Shown here: in pieces, positions 43,862-53,370 of the stretch | Layout: the number at the start of each line of letters is the position of its first letter | Position numbering within the stretch: the stretch's first letter is position 1 | Assembly (NCBI GenBank): GCA_937928385.1 | Contig: CALEZD010000117.1 | Location: forward strand, 1 to 64,000 | DNA from: an uncultured Bacteroidota bacterium | Lineage (GTDB): Bacteria > Bacteroidota > Bacteroidia > Chitinophagales > Chitinophagaceae | DNA: 64,000 nucleotides | Direction: 5' to 3' | The notes under the pieces: generated by a model | What the model was told of the DNA's origin: nothing | Seen by the model: the letters and a program-made list of their open reading frames with translations, nothing else | Database searches by the model: none | Program-made: the position numbers and the translations under genes

Positions 43862-45070
43862 TTATCCCAAAGCAGGTTTTACATTCATACGCTCGCTTTC
43901 TTCCACTGCTTTCGTCATCTCCGCTTTTTTCTTTCCTTCCGTTTCATCTACATATCTGCTTACACTCAATATCACGCCTATAGCCATACTGGTGAACCAA
44001 ACCGATGAACCACCCATACTTACCAATGGCAAGGTTAATCCGGTAACCGGTACCAGGTGTACATTCACCGCCATATTCAGCATAGCCTGGAATACCAATG
44101 TAGTGCTCAAGCCCACAGCCAGGAAAGCCCCGAATGCATAGGGACATCGCCTGAATATCAGGATGCTCCGCCACAAAAACAGCAGGTAGAAAAACACCAT
44201 CAGCGCACCGCCAATCAAACCGTATTCTTCTATTATTATGGCGTAGATAAAATCGGAATAAGAATGCGGCAGGAAATTGCGCTGCTGGCTATTGCCCGGT
44301 CCGCGCCCTGTAAGCCCACCGTTAGCAATAGCAATCTTCGCATGCAATACCTGGTACACTTCCTCCTTTGGTTTACCGTCTTCTTCTGAGCCTATAAAAT
44401 CTACAATACGTTTCTCCCATGTTTCCGCACGGCCGAAACCGGTAACTTTTGAAACACCATATAAGAGTAACCCACCTATAATACCCGCAAATGCTAACAG
44501 TGCAATATGCCTTACCCGCACACGTCCTATAAAGAACAGTATGCAACAGGTAATCCCTATCATCACCGCCGTAGAAAGGTTGGCCGGAGCAATGAGCGCA
44601 GCCGTTAATAATACGGGCGCCAATACCGGCAGGAAACCTTTTTTGAAATCCTTGATAACTGCCTGTTTGATACTAAGCATACGCGCCAGGAACATAAACA
44701 GTGCCAGTTGCGCTAATGCAGATGTCTGTATCGTAATACCCGTACCAGGCAATGATATCCACCTCGAACCTTCGTTGAGCTTGACACCAAAGAAGAGTGT
44801 ATATATCAACAATGGTATGCTGATGAGATAAAACAAAACTGCCAGGCGGGCGAACTTGGTATAGTTGATTCTATGAATGAAATAAATGAATATCAACCCC
44901 AGGCCCAGTATAACTACCTGCTTCACTAAATAATAGTTGGCATTGGTATCATGCTTATACGCCAGCGAACCGGTAGCGCTGTAAACAGCCAGCAGGCTGA
45001 TGAACGATAGTATAATAACTACCGCCCAAATCACCTGGTCTCCTTTTGTCTGTTTCAGCAATTGTTTCAT
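43862..45070 (-). CDS. ftsW: SEDS peptidoglycan polymerase FtsW
   Basis: A 402-residue ten-pass membrane glycosyltransferase of the SEDS family that polymerises lipid II during septation together with FtsI. The first helix is VIWAVVIILSFISLLAVYSA; later signatures include NEGSRWISLPGTGITIQTSA, the loop GRGPGNSQQRNFLPHSYSDF and the last helices ending LPLVSMGGSSVWFTSMAIGV. It lies 27 bases after murD and 1 base before murG. Confidence 0.95.
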   Translation of the reverse strand: MKQLLKQTKGDQVIWAVVIILSFISLLAVYSATGSLAYKHDTNANYYLVKQVVILGLGLIFIYFIHRINYTKFARLAVLFYLISIPLLIYTLFFGVKLNEGSRWISLPGTGITIQTSALAQLALFMFLARMLSIKQAVIKDFKKGFLPVLAPVLLTAALIAPANLSTAVMIGITCCILFFIGRVRVRHIALLAFAGIIGGLLLYGVSKVTGFGRAETWEKRIVDFIGSEEDGKPKEEVYQVLHAKIAIANGGLTGRGPGNSQQRNFLPHSYSDFIYAIIIEEYGLIGGALMVFFYLLFLWRSILIFRRCPYAFGAFLAVGLSTTLVFQAMLNMAVNVHLVPVTGLTLPLVSMGGSSVWFTSMAIGVILSVSRYVDETEGKKKAEMTKAVEESERMNVKPALG

Positions 45071-45097
45071 CCCGTTGTCTTCTATGCTTTTATTTTT

Positions 45098-46456
45098 TTA
45101 CAGGTTGCGTACGGCTTCCTTAAACTGTTCTCCCCTGTCTTCATAATTGGTAAAAAGGTCGAAACTGGCACAAGCGGGCGACAACAGCACTACCTCATCT
45201 TTTTCAGCCAGTGCATAAGCTGCATTTACAGCGTCTTTGGCCGACTTTGTATCTACTATTGTTTCTATCACCCCTTCAAACGCAGCATGAATAGGGGCGT
45301 TATCTGTTCCCATGCACACTATCGCTTTTACCTTTTCCTTCACCAGTTCCAATATTTCGTTATAGTCGTTACCCTTATCCTGGCCGCCCAGTATCAGTAC
45401 GGTGGGCTTGGTCATACTTTCCAGCGCATACCATACCGAGTTTACATTCGTGGCTTTGCTATCGTTGATAAAATCAACACCCCTTATTGTTGCGACAAAC
45501 TCTAGCCTGTGTTCCAATCCTTTAAAGCTCGAAAAGCTCTCCCTTATCTTTTCCTTCCTGATACCCGCAATACGGGATGATATGCCTGCCGCCATACTGT
45601 TGTATAAATTATGTTTGCCTTTGGTAGAAAGATCATGTATAGACATGTTCAGTTCTTCACCGTTAAAGCGAATGTTCATTTTGTCGTCGTTGATAAATCC
45701 TCCCTCGTTGGTAATGTTTTGGTCGCTCATCGTAAAGTAAATTGTGTTAGATTGAATAAAATGGGTTGTGATGTGTTCTTTAATTACAGGATCGTCATAA
45801 TTCACGACGAAGTACTCTCTCTCTGTCTGGTTTTCGGCAATCCTGAATTTTGCTTTTATATAGTTCTCAAATTTGTAATCATACCTGTCTAAATGGTCGG
45901 GTGTTATGTTCAGCAGTACAGCCACATCCGGTTTGAAACTGTGTATATCGTCCAGTTGAAAACTACTCACCTCCATGACATACCACTCGTGCGGGCGCTC
46001 TGCCACCTGGCGTGCAAAACTGTAACCGATATTACCTACCATAGCCACATCATAATCCGCTTCCTTCAGTATATGATAGGTAAGCGCCGTAGTGGTAGTC
46101 TTTCCGTTACTGCCAGTAATTGCTATTATCCTGCTGTCGTTTTTATACCTGTAGCCAAACTCTATTTCGCTGCACACTTCAATACCGGCCTCGCGTACTT
46201 TCTTCACTATAGTTACCTTATCACTTATGCCGGGACTTTTCACCACGCAGTCCGCATTCAGTATTTTTTCTTCTGTATGCGTCTTTTCTTCGTAGTCTAT
46301 TCCCGCTGCCTGCAGTTCTTCTTTGTACTTATCTTTTATGATTCCGCCATCGCTTACGAACACATCCCAGCCCTGCTGCTTGCCCAGCAACGCAGCGCCA
46401 ATGCCACTTTCCGCAGCACCCAGCACAACCAGCCTTTTATGTTCGTTCGTGTTCAT
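45098..46456 (-). CDS. murD: UDP-MurNAc-L-Ala-D-glutamate ligase
   Basis: A 452-residue Mur ligase adding D-glutamate. N-terminal VVLGAAESGIGAALL (UDP-binding), ITGSNGKTTTTALTYHIL (ATP P-loop), LLNITPDHLDRYDY and HRLEFVATIRGVDFINDSKA (substrate/ATP residues), and LILGGQDKGNDYNEI at the C-terminus fit MurD. It is cytoplasmic. Its start overlaps the mraY stop by one base, as part of the dcw operon. Confidence 0.96.
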   Translation of the reverse strand: MNTNEHKRLVVLGAAESGIGAALLGKQQGWDVFVSDGGIIKDKYKEELQAAGIDYEEKTHTEEKILNADCVVKSPGISDKVTIVKKVREAGIEVCSEIEFGYRYKNDSRIIAITGSNGKTTTTALTYHILKEADYDVAMVGNIGYSFARQVAERPHEWYVMEVSSFQLDDIHSFKPDVAVLLNITPDHLDRYDYKFENYIKAKFRIAENQTEREYFVVNYDDPVIKEHITTHFIQSNTIYFTMSDQNITNEGGFINDDKMNIRFNGEELNMSIHDLSTKGKHNLYNSMAAGISSRIAGIRKEKIRESFSSFKGLEHRLEFVATIRGVDFINDSKATNVNSVWYALESMTKPTVLILGGQDKGNDYNEILELVKEKVKAIVCMGTDNAPIHAAFEGVIETIVDTKSAKDAVNAAYALAEKDEVVLLSPACASFDLFTNYEDRGEQFKEAVRNL

Positions 46457-47727
46457 TATTGCATTTTCAATGTTACAATGCTGAGTATAGCAAGGGCAAT
46501 ACCCACTATCCAGAACCTTGTTACTATTTTACTTTCGTGGTACCCTAACTTTTGATAATGATGGTGTAGTGGCGACATCAAAAATATCCGCCTGCCTTCA
46601 CCGTATTTACTCTTAGTGTATTTGAAGTAGGCCACCTGTATCATCACCGATAAATTCTCCATCACGAAGATTCCGCAGATGATAGGTATCAGCAGCTCTT
46701 TACGCATCATAATAGCCAGTGTGGCAATGATACCTCCCAGCGCCAGACTGCCTGTATCGCCCATGAATACTTGTGCCGGATAGGCATTATACCATAGAAA
46801 TCCTACGCAGGCACCGATGAATGCAGCGATGAATATGGACAACTCGCCGAGGTAGGGTATATGCATGATGCCCAGGTAATCTGCGAATATATAGTTGCCC
46901 GATACATAGGCGAAAACACCGAGGCAAATACCGATAATAGCAGACACACCGGTTGCCAGCCCGTCAATACCATCAGTGATATTGGCACCGTTAGATACAG
47001 CGGTAATAATGAAGATGACTGCCAGTATGTAGATAATTGGTGTCATTATATCCACAGCGTTTTTCCCAAATACCGCGGCTATTTTGCTGTAACTCATTTC
47101 GTGGCTTTTCACAAAAGGTATAGTGGTAGTTACCGATTTTATATGCACATAAGTATGCTCTTTACCTGCCTGGTCAATACGGGTAAATGGCTTTGACACC
47201 TGCTCTTCGGCCTGGTTGTACAGGACAGGTTGATTGGGCAGTACCTCGCGGGTAATGACTACATGGTCGTTGTAGTATAAAGACAAGCCGATAATAATAC
47301 CCAGACCTACCTGCCCCATTATTTTGAACTTACCTGCCAGCCCTTCCTTATTCTTCTTAAATACTTTTATATAATCATCAAGGAAGCCAACGAGGCCCAA
47401 CCATACAGTAGACAACAGTATCAGTATGATATATACATTGGTCAGCTTAGCGAACAACAAAGTAGGTATCAGTATAGCAGCTATGATGATGATACCACCC
47501 ATAGTAGGTGTACCCCTCTTCTGCGCTTCACCCTGCAGGCCCAGGTCGCGAACGGTTTCGCCTATCTGTTTCCTGCGCAGGTAGCCTATCAGCCCCTTGC
47601 CTATAATAGTGGTGATGACCAGCGAAAGAATGATAGCCATGGCAGCACGGAAGGTGATATAATAAAATATCCCCGCGCCGGACAGGCCGTATTGTTCTCT
47701 CAGGTATGTAAACAAGTGATATAACAT
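46456..47727 (-). CDS. mraY: phospho-MurNAc-pentapeptide transferase MraY
   Basis: A 423-residue polytopic enzyme making lipid I from UDP-MurNAc-pentapeptide and undecaprenyl phosphate. KRGTPTMGGI, GFLDDYIKVFKKNKEGL (Asp-Asp), NGANITDGIDGLATG (catalytic Asp), FMGDTGSLALGG and SPLHHHYQKLG are present. About 60 residues longer than E. coli MraY because of an insert of about 60 residues (about 175-230) between helices, which I have seen as normal for Bacteroidota. It lies 21 bases after murE. Confidence 0.96.
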   Translation of the reverse strand: MLYHLFTYLREQYGLSGAGIFYYITFRAAMAIILSLVITTIIGKGLIGYLRRKQIGETVRDLGLQGEAQKRGTPTMGGIIIIAAILIPTLLFAKLTNVYIILILLSTVWLGLVGFLDDYIKVFKKNKEGLAGKFKIMGQVGLGIIIGLSLYYNDHVVITREVLPNQPVLYNQAEEQVSKPFTRIDQAGKEHTYVHIKSVTTTIPFVKSHEMSYSKIAAVFGKNAVDIMTPIIYILAVIFIITAVSNGANITDGIDGLATGVSAIIGICLGVFAYVSGNYIFADYLGIMHIPYLGELSIFIAAFIGACVGFLWYNAYPAQVFMGDTGSLALGGIIATLAIMMRKELLIPIICGIFVMENLSVMIQVAYFKYTKSKYGEGRRIFLMSPLHHHYQKLGYHESKIVTRFWIVGIALAILSIVTLKMQ

Positions 47728-47748
47728 CCGCTCGCTATTGTTCTGCTT

Positions 47749-49215
47749 TTATCTGTTTAATAATTCAAATGCTTCTTTTACTACTTCGCGGTCGTCAAAA
47801 TGATGGCGAACGCCTTTTACTTCCTGGTAGGTCTCGTGCCCCTTACCTGCAACCAACACTATATCATCCGCGTTAGCCAGGGTGCATGCTGTTTTTATCG
47901 CCTCCCTCCTGTCTGTTATTCTCAACACTTTTTTACTATGCGCTATAGACAGCCCGGCTACCATATCGTTCAGTATGTCCTCGGGATTTTCTGAACGTGG
48001 ATTATCTGATGTCAGTATTGCCTTATCGCTATGCTCACAAGCTACTGCTGCCATCAGCGGACGCTTGGCTTTATCCCTGTCGCCACCGCAGCCCACTACT
48101 GTAATCACTTTCTGCCCGTCAACCCGCAACTGGTTGATGGTTGCCAGTACATTAATCAGCGCATCGGGCGTATGTGCATAATCTACTATACCCAGTATTT
48201 TATCCTGGGTTGACATGATGGTTTCAAACCTGCCCGCCGCACCATGCAGGTTGCTGAGTACCGACAGTACTTCCATTTTATCTTCGCCCAACTGCACAGC
48301 CACACCATAAGCAGCCATCAGGTTATAGGCATTAAAGGTGCCTATCATCCTGAAGTGTGCTTCTATATTGTTTACATCCATCACCAGGCCGGTGAGGTTA
48401 TTTTCCAGCACCTTGCCTTTAATATCCGCCGGCACGCGCAGGCTATACGTCAGTTTTATTGCCCTGGTGTTTTGCAACATCACCATGCCACGCTTATCGT
48501 CTGCATTGGTCAATGCAAAAGCTGTTGCAGGCAGGTTGTCAAAGAACATTTTCTTCACCCTGATGTATTCATCAAATGTTTTATGATAGTCCAGGTGGTC
48601 GTGTGTGATATTGGTAAACACTCCGCCTGCAAAATGTATGCCTGCAATGCGCTGTTGGTGTACTGCATGAGAACTTACCTCCATAAACACATGCGTACAT
48701 CCAGCGGCGTACATATCAGCCAACAGGCCGTGTACAGCAATAGCATCAGGCGTGGTGTGTGTGGCGGTTACTACTTTATCATGTATGTGGTTTTGCACCG
48801 TAGATATCAAGCCGCATTTATACCCCAGCTTTTCAAACAGCTGATACAGCAGGGTGGCAACCGTGGTTTTGCCATTAGTGCCTGTTACACCTACCACCTT
48901 CATGTGTTGCGTAGGGTTACCGTAAAAAGCACTTGCTAGCAATCCGGCACCAGATGCGCTATCCTTCAACTGTATATATACTACATCATCTTTCTTATCA
49001 ACGGGAATTGTTTCAGCTACAATGGCAACCGCGCCCAGTTCTATGGCTTTATCAATATACTGATGCCCGTCAACCTGTGTTCCTTTTACTGCAATAAACA
49101 GGCTGCCTTGTTCCACTTTTCGTGAATCAATATGCAAACCAGTTACAGTAACAGATATATCACCTGTTATTTGCAGAGGCTGCACCGCTGATAATATGTC
49201 TTTCAGTTGTTTCAC
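47749..49215 (-). CDS. murE: UDP-MurNAc-L-Ala-D-Glu:meso-DAP ligase
   Basis: A 488-residue Mur ligase adding meso-diaminopimelate. VTGVTGTNGKTTVATLL P-loop, THTTPDAIAVHGLLADM, EVSSHAVHQQRI, and the specificity motif SDNPRSENPEDIL (DNPR), which marks a DAP- rather than lysine-adding enzyme. So the peptidoglycan is predicted to be of the DAP type. It overlaps the ftsI stop by 4 bases. Confidence 0.96.
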   Translation of the reverse strand: MKQLKDILSAVQPLQITGDISVTVTGLHIDSRKVEQGSLFIAVKGTQVDGHQYIDKAIELGAVAIVAETIPVDKKDDVVYIQLKDSASGAGLLASAFYGNPTQHMKVVGVTGTNGKTTVATLLYQLFEKLGYKCGLISTVQNHIHDKVVTATHTTPDAIAVHGLLADMYAAGCTHVFMEVSSHAVHQQRIAGIHFAGGVFTNITHDHLDYHKTFDEYIRVKKMFFDNLPATAFALTNADDKRGMVMLQNTRAIKLTYSLRVPADIKGKVLENNLTGLVMDVNNIEAHFRMIGTFNAYNLMAAYGVAVQLGEDKMEVLSVLSNLHGAAGRFETIMSTQDKILGIVDYAHTPDALINVLATINQLRVDGQKVITVVGCGGDRDKAKRPLMAAVACEHSDKAILTSDNPRSENPEDILNDMVAGLSIAHSKKVLRITDRREAIKTACTLANADDIVLVAGKGHETYQEVKGVRHHFDDREVVKEAFELLNR

Positions 49216-51302
49216 GTACCCAGTTCCAGTATTATTTCCTGTCCGCGTTTGGCAATAGTGCCGGGCGCAACTGATTGCGCCCGGACTCTTCCCTTGCCCT
49301 TTATATGCACGAACAAGCCTTCCTGTTCTAATAAGTATAATGCGTCTTTCAGGCCCATGCCTTTTACATCGGGCACAAAACCTTTGTACACTTTCTGTTG
49401 CTCTGCCACTATATGCTTAGCTGAATCTACCTGCACATGATGTATAGTATTATATACAGGTACATTTACATGCTTACCCACAGCGCCCAGCAATACATTA
49501 TAACCCGTGCCAGTAGTCTTCTGGGCTATCATTGGCTTTGCATCTTTTTTATCCAGGCTGTCCGTTGGTGTTTTCCAGCCCTTACCTGCTGCAAACACGC
49601 GGTCAGCTATCATCCTGAATACGGGTGCAGCAACAGTACCACCGTAATAACTGCGTGCATGTTTTTTGGTGCGCATTACTACAACGATGGTGTACCGGGG
49701 CTCATCTGCGGGAAAATACCCGACAAAAGAACCCTGGTAAACGCCATCGCTGTATTTAATTCCTTTATCAGCTACCTGTGCTGTACCTGTTTTGCCTGCT
49801 ATAGTGTAATAAGGGCTTTGAATACTCTTAGCTGTCCCGGTCAACGCGACTTCTTCCACACAAGCACGCAGTTGTGCAATGGTAGAAGAATCGCCGATGG
49901 CCTGCTCCAGTACCTGCGGTTCTTTTTTATAAATAGTAGTGCCGTATTCTTTCACTTCGCTGATGAGGTACGGGCGCATCATTTTACCATTATTAGCCAC
50001 TGCATTGTACAACATGCAGGTATGCAGCGGTGTTATCTGCACTTCATACCCTGTACCCATCCAGGGCAGGGTTGTCTTACTCCACGATTTACTTTCCGGG
50101 TTCTTCACCACCGGCCTCCGTTCGCCTGCCAGGTCAATACCCGTCTTTTCATGCAGGTGTAGTTTTTTCAGTTGGGCTAAAAATTTCTCCGGCTCTTTAT
50201 AATAGTATTGCTGCGCCAGCTTAGCATGTACTGTATTAGATGAATGCGCGAAGGCATCCCTCAAAGTCATTTTCCCAAGGCCGAGGTGAGAGTCTTTCAT
50301 GGTCAGGTTGCCAAAGCGTACTTTACCACCTTCAGCATCTACAATTGTTTCTGATGTTAAATACTTATCATTAAATACCGCGGTAAGTGTTGCCAGCTTA
50401 AATACCGAGCCCGGCTCTGTGGGTATCATGGCATAGTTAAAATCTTCAAAGTAGCTGCCATCATCCTGCGCACCGAGGTTCACCATAGCGCGTATTTTGC
50501 CTGTGGCTACTTCCATCACTACACAGGTGCCATATTGCAGGTCGTATTTTTCGCACATGCTTTTTACCGCATACTCTGCTATACCCTGTATATCCAGGTC
50601 TATTGTGGTAACGATGTCTTTCCCGTTCTGCGGTTCCATTACACTACCTTCTACAGGCATCCATCCACCGCCCGTCATCTTCTGCTCCACACGGCTGCCT
50701 GTATGCCCGCGCAAAAGGCTGTCGCATGTAGCTTCGAGCCCCACAGTTTGTGCATTCTCCCTCCACAAGCCAATGGTACGATAAGCCAGCATTCCATACG
50801 GGTTAATCCGGTTCATCTTCGACTCTGCTATAAAACCACCCCTGTTTTTACCTTTATTGAATATGGGCAACCCCCTCAGTAACTGGTATTGGTCGTACTC
50901 CAGGTTTTTGCAGAGCGACCAGTATTTCTGCTCTTCAGCATAAGCCCTCTTCAATTCACTTTTATACTTTACAGCGCTTTTGTCTTTGAATAACCCCGAC
51001 AGTTCCTTTGCCAGGCTATCTACATTTTCTGCAAACAAGGCTGAGTCGATTACAGAAAAATCAATATGCACGTCGAACATGGGAATGGTAGAGCAAAGCA
51101 GGTCATTGTTCTCTGTATATATATTACCACGCTCAGCAGGCAGTATAGTATTACGCGTGTGCATATTCTGCGCCAGCGCACGCAACCTTGGGCCCTCTTT
51201 TACCTGCATTACAGCAGCCTTCACCAGTATGGCCAATCCTAAGAGGCACATACATGTGAATGCAACATATACCCTGAACCGTATGTCTTTTTTAATGTTC
51301 AA
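49212..51302 (-). CDS. ftsI: division transpeptidase FtsI (class B PBP) with PASTA
   Basis: A 696-residue class B penicillin-binding protein that crosslinks septal peptidoglycan. Short cytoplasmic tail and membrane helix (about 10-28), PBP dimerisation domain (about 50-230), transpeptidase (about 245-585) with motifs SVFK (PGSVFKLATLT), SSN (FAHSSNTVHAKL) and KTG (AGKTGTAQVAD), and a C-terminal PASTA domain (about 638-696, VPDVKGMGLKDALYLLEQEG). The PASTA domain is common in Bacteroidota FtsI. It overlaps murE and ftsL by 4 bases each. Confidence 0.95.
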   Translation of the reverse strand: MNIKKDIRFRVYVAFTCMCLLGLAILVKAAVMQVKEGPRLRALAQNMHTRNTILPAERGNIYTENNDLLCSTIPMFDVHIDFSVIDSALFAENVDSLAKELSGLFKDKSAVKYKSELKRAYAEEQKYWSLCKNLEYDQYQLLRGLPIFNKGKNRGGFIAESKMNRINPYGMLAYRTIGLWRENAQTVGLEATCDSLLRGHTGSRVEQKMTGGGWMPVEGSVMEPQNGKDIVTTIDLDIQGIAEYAVKSMCEKYDLQYGTCVVMEVATGKIRAMVNLGAQDDGSYFEDFNYAMIPTEPGSVFKLATLTAVFNDKYLTSETIVDAEGGKVRFGNLTMKDSHLGLGKMTLRDAFAHSSNTVHAKLAQQYYYKEPEKFLAQLKKLHLHEKTGIDLAGERRPVVKNPESKSWSKTTLPWMGTGYEVQITPLHTCMLYNAVANNGKMMRPYLISEVKEYGTTIYKKEPQVLEQAIGDSSTIAQLRACVEEVALTGTAKSIQSPYYTIAGKTGTAQVADKGIKYSDGVYQGSFVGYFPADEPRYTIVVVMRTKKHARSYYGGTVAAPVFRMIADRVFAAGKGWKTPTDSLDKKDAKPMIAQKTTGTGYNVLLGAVGKHVNVPVYNTIHHVQVDSAKHIVAEQQKVYKGFVPDVKGMGLKDALYLLEQEGLFVHIKGKGRVRAQSVAPGTIAKRGQEIILELGT

Positions 51303-51685
51303 TTGGTTGGCGGTTGTGCAGGTTGTTCTTGTTTTTCTATTTTAAATGCCGGCATCAGCATGGGTTTCAGGCCCAGCTTATCCGCGTTTTTTATCACTTC
51401 TGTTTCCATCTGCGCACGCATCATCTGCGACTTCGCATCCATATACTCCCAACGCAATTCTTTCAGCGTATCATTCAGTTTATTTAATGCCCTTTGGGTT
51501 TCTACAGCGCGCTTGTTGCTGCTGATATACAACACACACAAGAGGGCAACAAAAGCCAGGTAGGGGACATTGCTGACGATAGCGGTGTAAGAAAACTTCT
51601 CCAGCAACGCTTTCCAGTCGCTGCGGACACGTTGTGCAGGCGTGGAAGCCTCCTGCACATGTATGTTATTTGCCTCTTTACTCAT
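51299..51685 (-). CDS. ftsL: FtsL-like divisome protein
   Basis: A 128-residue bitopic protein: cytoplasmic N-terminus (about 1-35), one membrane helix (about 37-55, VPYLAFVALLCVLYISS) and a periplasmic coiled coil (about 57-100, VETQRALNKLNDTLKELRWE). Sequence identity to classical FtsL is low, but position between rsmH and ftsI plus topology supports it. FtsL scaffolds FtsQ/FtsB and FtsW/FtsI. Its start directly abuts the rsmH stop and it overlaps ftsI by 4 bases. Confidence 0.85.
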   Translation of the reverse strand: MSKEANNIHVQEASTPAQRVRSDWKALLEKFSYTAIVSNVPYLAFVALLCVLYISSNKRAVETQRALNKLNDTLKELRWEYMDAKSQMMRAQMETEVIKNADKLGLKPMLMPAFKIEKQEQPAQPPTN

Positions 51686-52606
51686 TTACAACCGCTCTGC
51701 TATGCGTAAACGTGCACTACGCGCACGTGGATTTTCTTTTAGTTCTGCTTCCGATGCCTCTACAGGCTTGTTCGTCAACGGCTTTAGTTTGGGTTCGGTA
51801 AGGGCACGTCCAAAAACATCTGTTTCCACTTCGCCCCATACACCACGCTTCATGAACTGCTTCACCATCCTGTCTTCCAGGGAGTGGAAAGTGATAATGG
51901 ATAACCGTCCGCCCGGTTTCAGGCATTGTACCGATTGCTCCAGCAAATCCTTCAATGCACCCAGTTCATCATTCACTTCTATCCTCAGCGCCTGGAATAC
52001 CTGTGCCAGGTATTTGTTAGGGTTGCCTTTCATCACCTGGGCAAGCATGGCTTTCAGCGAATCAATACTGTTCAGCGCTGCTTTTGCCCTGTTTTCCACT
52101 ATATATTTAGCCAGTTGCTTTGCATTCCTCACCTCGCCATATTGCTCAAACATTTTGTGCAACTCCTGCTCACTGTAGGTCTTCAAAACCCGTTCAGCCG
52201 TCAACTCCGTCCTGTTGTCCATGCGCATATCCAGCGGGCCATCGAAACGAATGGAAAAACCCCGTTCCCCTGTATCAAACTGGTGAGAACTTACCCCCAG
52301 GTCAGCCAATATGCCATCTACCTCGGGGCAGCCATGCAACTTCAGGAACCTGCGCATGTACCTGAAGTTTTCATGTACATCTGTCAGCCTGCTGTCTTCC
52401 GGTTTGTTGCGCCAGGCATCGCTGTCCTGGTCGAAGGCTATCAGCCTGCCCTGTTCACCCAAACTTTTTAAGATCTCCCTGCTGTGCCCGCCGCCGCCAA
52501 ATGTCGCATCCACATACACACCGTCTTTTTTTATCGCCAGCCCATTCACCGCTTCATGCAGCATTACAGGGGCATGATAAAAGCCGGGCGCTTCCATATC
52601 ACTCAC
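51686..52606 (-). CDS. rsmH: 16S rRNA C1402 N4-methyltransferase
   Basis: A 306-residue SAM-dependent methyltransferase acting on C1402 of 16S rRNA. FYHAPVMLHEAV start, SAM loop DATFGGGGHSREIL, DLGVSSHQFDTGERGFS and C-terminal LEDRMVKQFMKRG are typical. It is conserved at this position in dcw clusters. Its start overlaps the mraZ stop by 8 bases. Confidence 0.96.
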   Translation of the reverse strand: MSDMEAPGFYHAPVMLHEAVNGLAIKKDGVYVDATFGGGGHSREILKSLGEQGRLIAFDQDSDAWRNKPEDSRLTDVHENFRYMRRFLKLHGCPEVDGILADLGVSSHQFDTGERGFSIRFDGPLDMRMDNRTELTAERVLKTYSEQELHKMFEQYGEVRNAKQLAKYIVENRAKAALNSIDSLKAMLAQVMKGNPNKYLAQVFQALRIEVNDELGALKDLLEQSVQCLKPGGRLSIITFHSLEDRMVKQFMKRGVWGEVETDVFGRALTEPKLKPLTNKPVEASEAELKENPRARSARLRIAERL

Positions 52607-53066
52607 TATCCGGCGTTTTTGTGTTACCGCTTGTTATCTCATCGGCCAGGTCGCTGAAGTTGTCCTTGTGTTCTTCGATGTACGAATAGTACGTATCTTT
52701 ATCCCACAACTCTACCTTGTCGCCCTGGGCTGTAAAAACCATATCTTTTTTTATGCCGGCACGCTCCAGCAACATCTTTGGAACCAGTATCCTGCCTGCG
52801 GTGTCTACCTCGATAACAGTAGCCCCGTTGCGGAAGAGCCTTTTAAACTCCCTGACCTTTGGCTTAAAATCATTGAGCTTATCTACCTCGGCAGAAATCC
52901 TGCTCCAGGTCTGCATGGGGTATAATACCAGGCAATTCTCAAAACCACGGTTGATGACAAACTGCTCCCCGCTGCCTTCCGGCAGTTGCTTACGGAACGA
53001 TGCGGGCAGCAAAAAGCGGCCTTTGGCATCTACCGATATTTCATATTCACCGAGGAGGTTGAGCAT
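52599..53066 (-). CDS. mraZ: transcriptional regulator MraZ
   Basis: A 155-residue protein with two AbrB-like swapped-hairpin domains, each with the DxxGRhxxP signature: VDAKGRFLLPASFRKQL (about 13-29) and VDTAGRILVPKMLLERAG (about 90-107). It forms a ring and binds repeats upstream of its own gene to repress the dcw operon. A triple 10-bp repeat just upstream (53105-53128) is the likely operator. First gene of the cluster. Confidence 0.95.
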   Translation of the reverse strand: MLNLLGEYEISVDAKGRFLLPASFRKQLPEGSGEQFVINRGFENCLVLYPMQTWSRISAEVDKLNDFKPKVREFKRLFRNGATVIEVDTAGRILVPKMLLERAGIKKDMVFTAQGDKVELWDKDTYYSYIEEHKDNFSDLADEITSGNTKTPDSE

Positions 53067-53104
53067 TTTATTCTTTAAATACTATAAAAATCAATGACTT
53101 TAGA

Positions 53105-53128
53105 CACAAAATAACACATTTTACCACA
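53105..53128 (-). promoter_or_regulatory. candidate MraZ operator
   Basis: On the minus strand TGTG occurs at exact 10-bp steps (plus-strand CACA at 53105, 53115 and 53125), 39-62 bases before the mraZ ATG. Known MraZ operators are TGGGN-like elements repeated every 10 bp upstream of mraZ. The sequence is not identical to the enterobacterial box, so this is by position and period. Confidence 0.45.
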
Positions 53129-53155
53129 ATTAGCCGCGATTTGGAAAATACATAT

Positions 53156-53267
53156 TTTTCCACAATATTATATATGCCTAAAATTCAATACAGGCAAGGC
53201 TTTCGGGCATACAATCCCCCTGTTGTGCATAATGCCATGTTGAAATCATGTGAATACCTGTGGATAA
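53156..53267. promoter_or_regulatory. cluster of DnaA-box-like sites
   Basis: 53259-53267 is a perfect match to TTATCCACA and 53224-53232 to TTATNCACA (both on the minus strand); 53249-53257 and 53156-53164 each differ at one base. They flank an AT-rich core. Function, whether origin-related or transcriptional, is not established. Confidence 0.45.
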
Positions 53268-53325
53268 CCTGTTAGGTAGTGTTCAAAATGGCGCAATCTT
53301 CTTTTTAACAGAGTTTTACGCCCCA

Positions 53326-53359
53326 TTGATGGTTAACACAAGGAAATATATTAGCTTTG
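53326..53359 (+). promoter_or_regulatory. bamD promoter
   Basis: TAGCTTTG at 53352-53359 fits the -7 consensus exactly and TTG at 53326-53328 lies 23 bases upstream as a -33 element. The bamD ATG is 11 bases after the -7 element. Confidence 0.6.
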
Positions 53360-53370
53360 CACCTCTTATT

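Larger units (their letters stand above)
53067..53370. other. divergent regulatory region between mraZ and bamD
   Basis: A 304-bp stretch without genes. It holds a 10-bp-periodic CACA repeat next to mraZ, an AT-rich core (about 53141-53190, with the palindrome GGAAAATA...TATTTTTCC), three TTATNCACA-type 9-mers in one orientation at 53224, 53249 and 53259, one TTTTCCACA at 53156, and the bamD promoter. A frame open to 53260 would extend bamD but lacks protein-like character. See findings. Confidence 0.6.
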
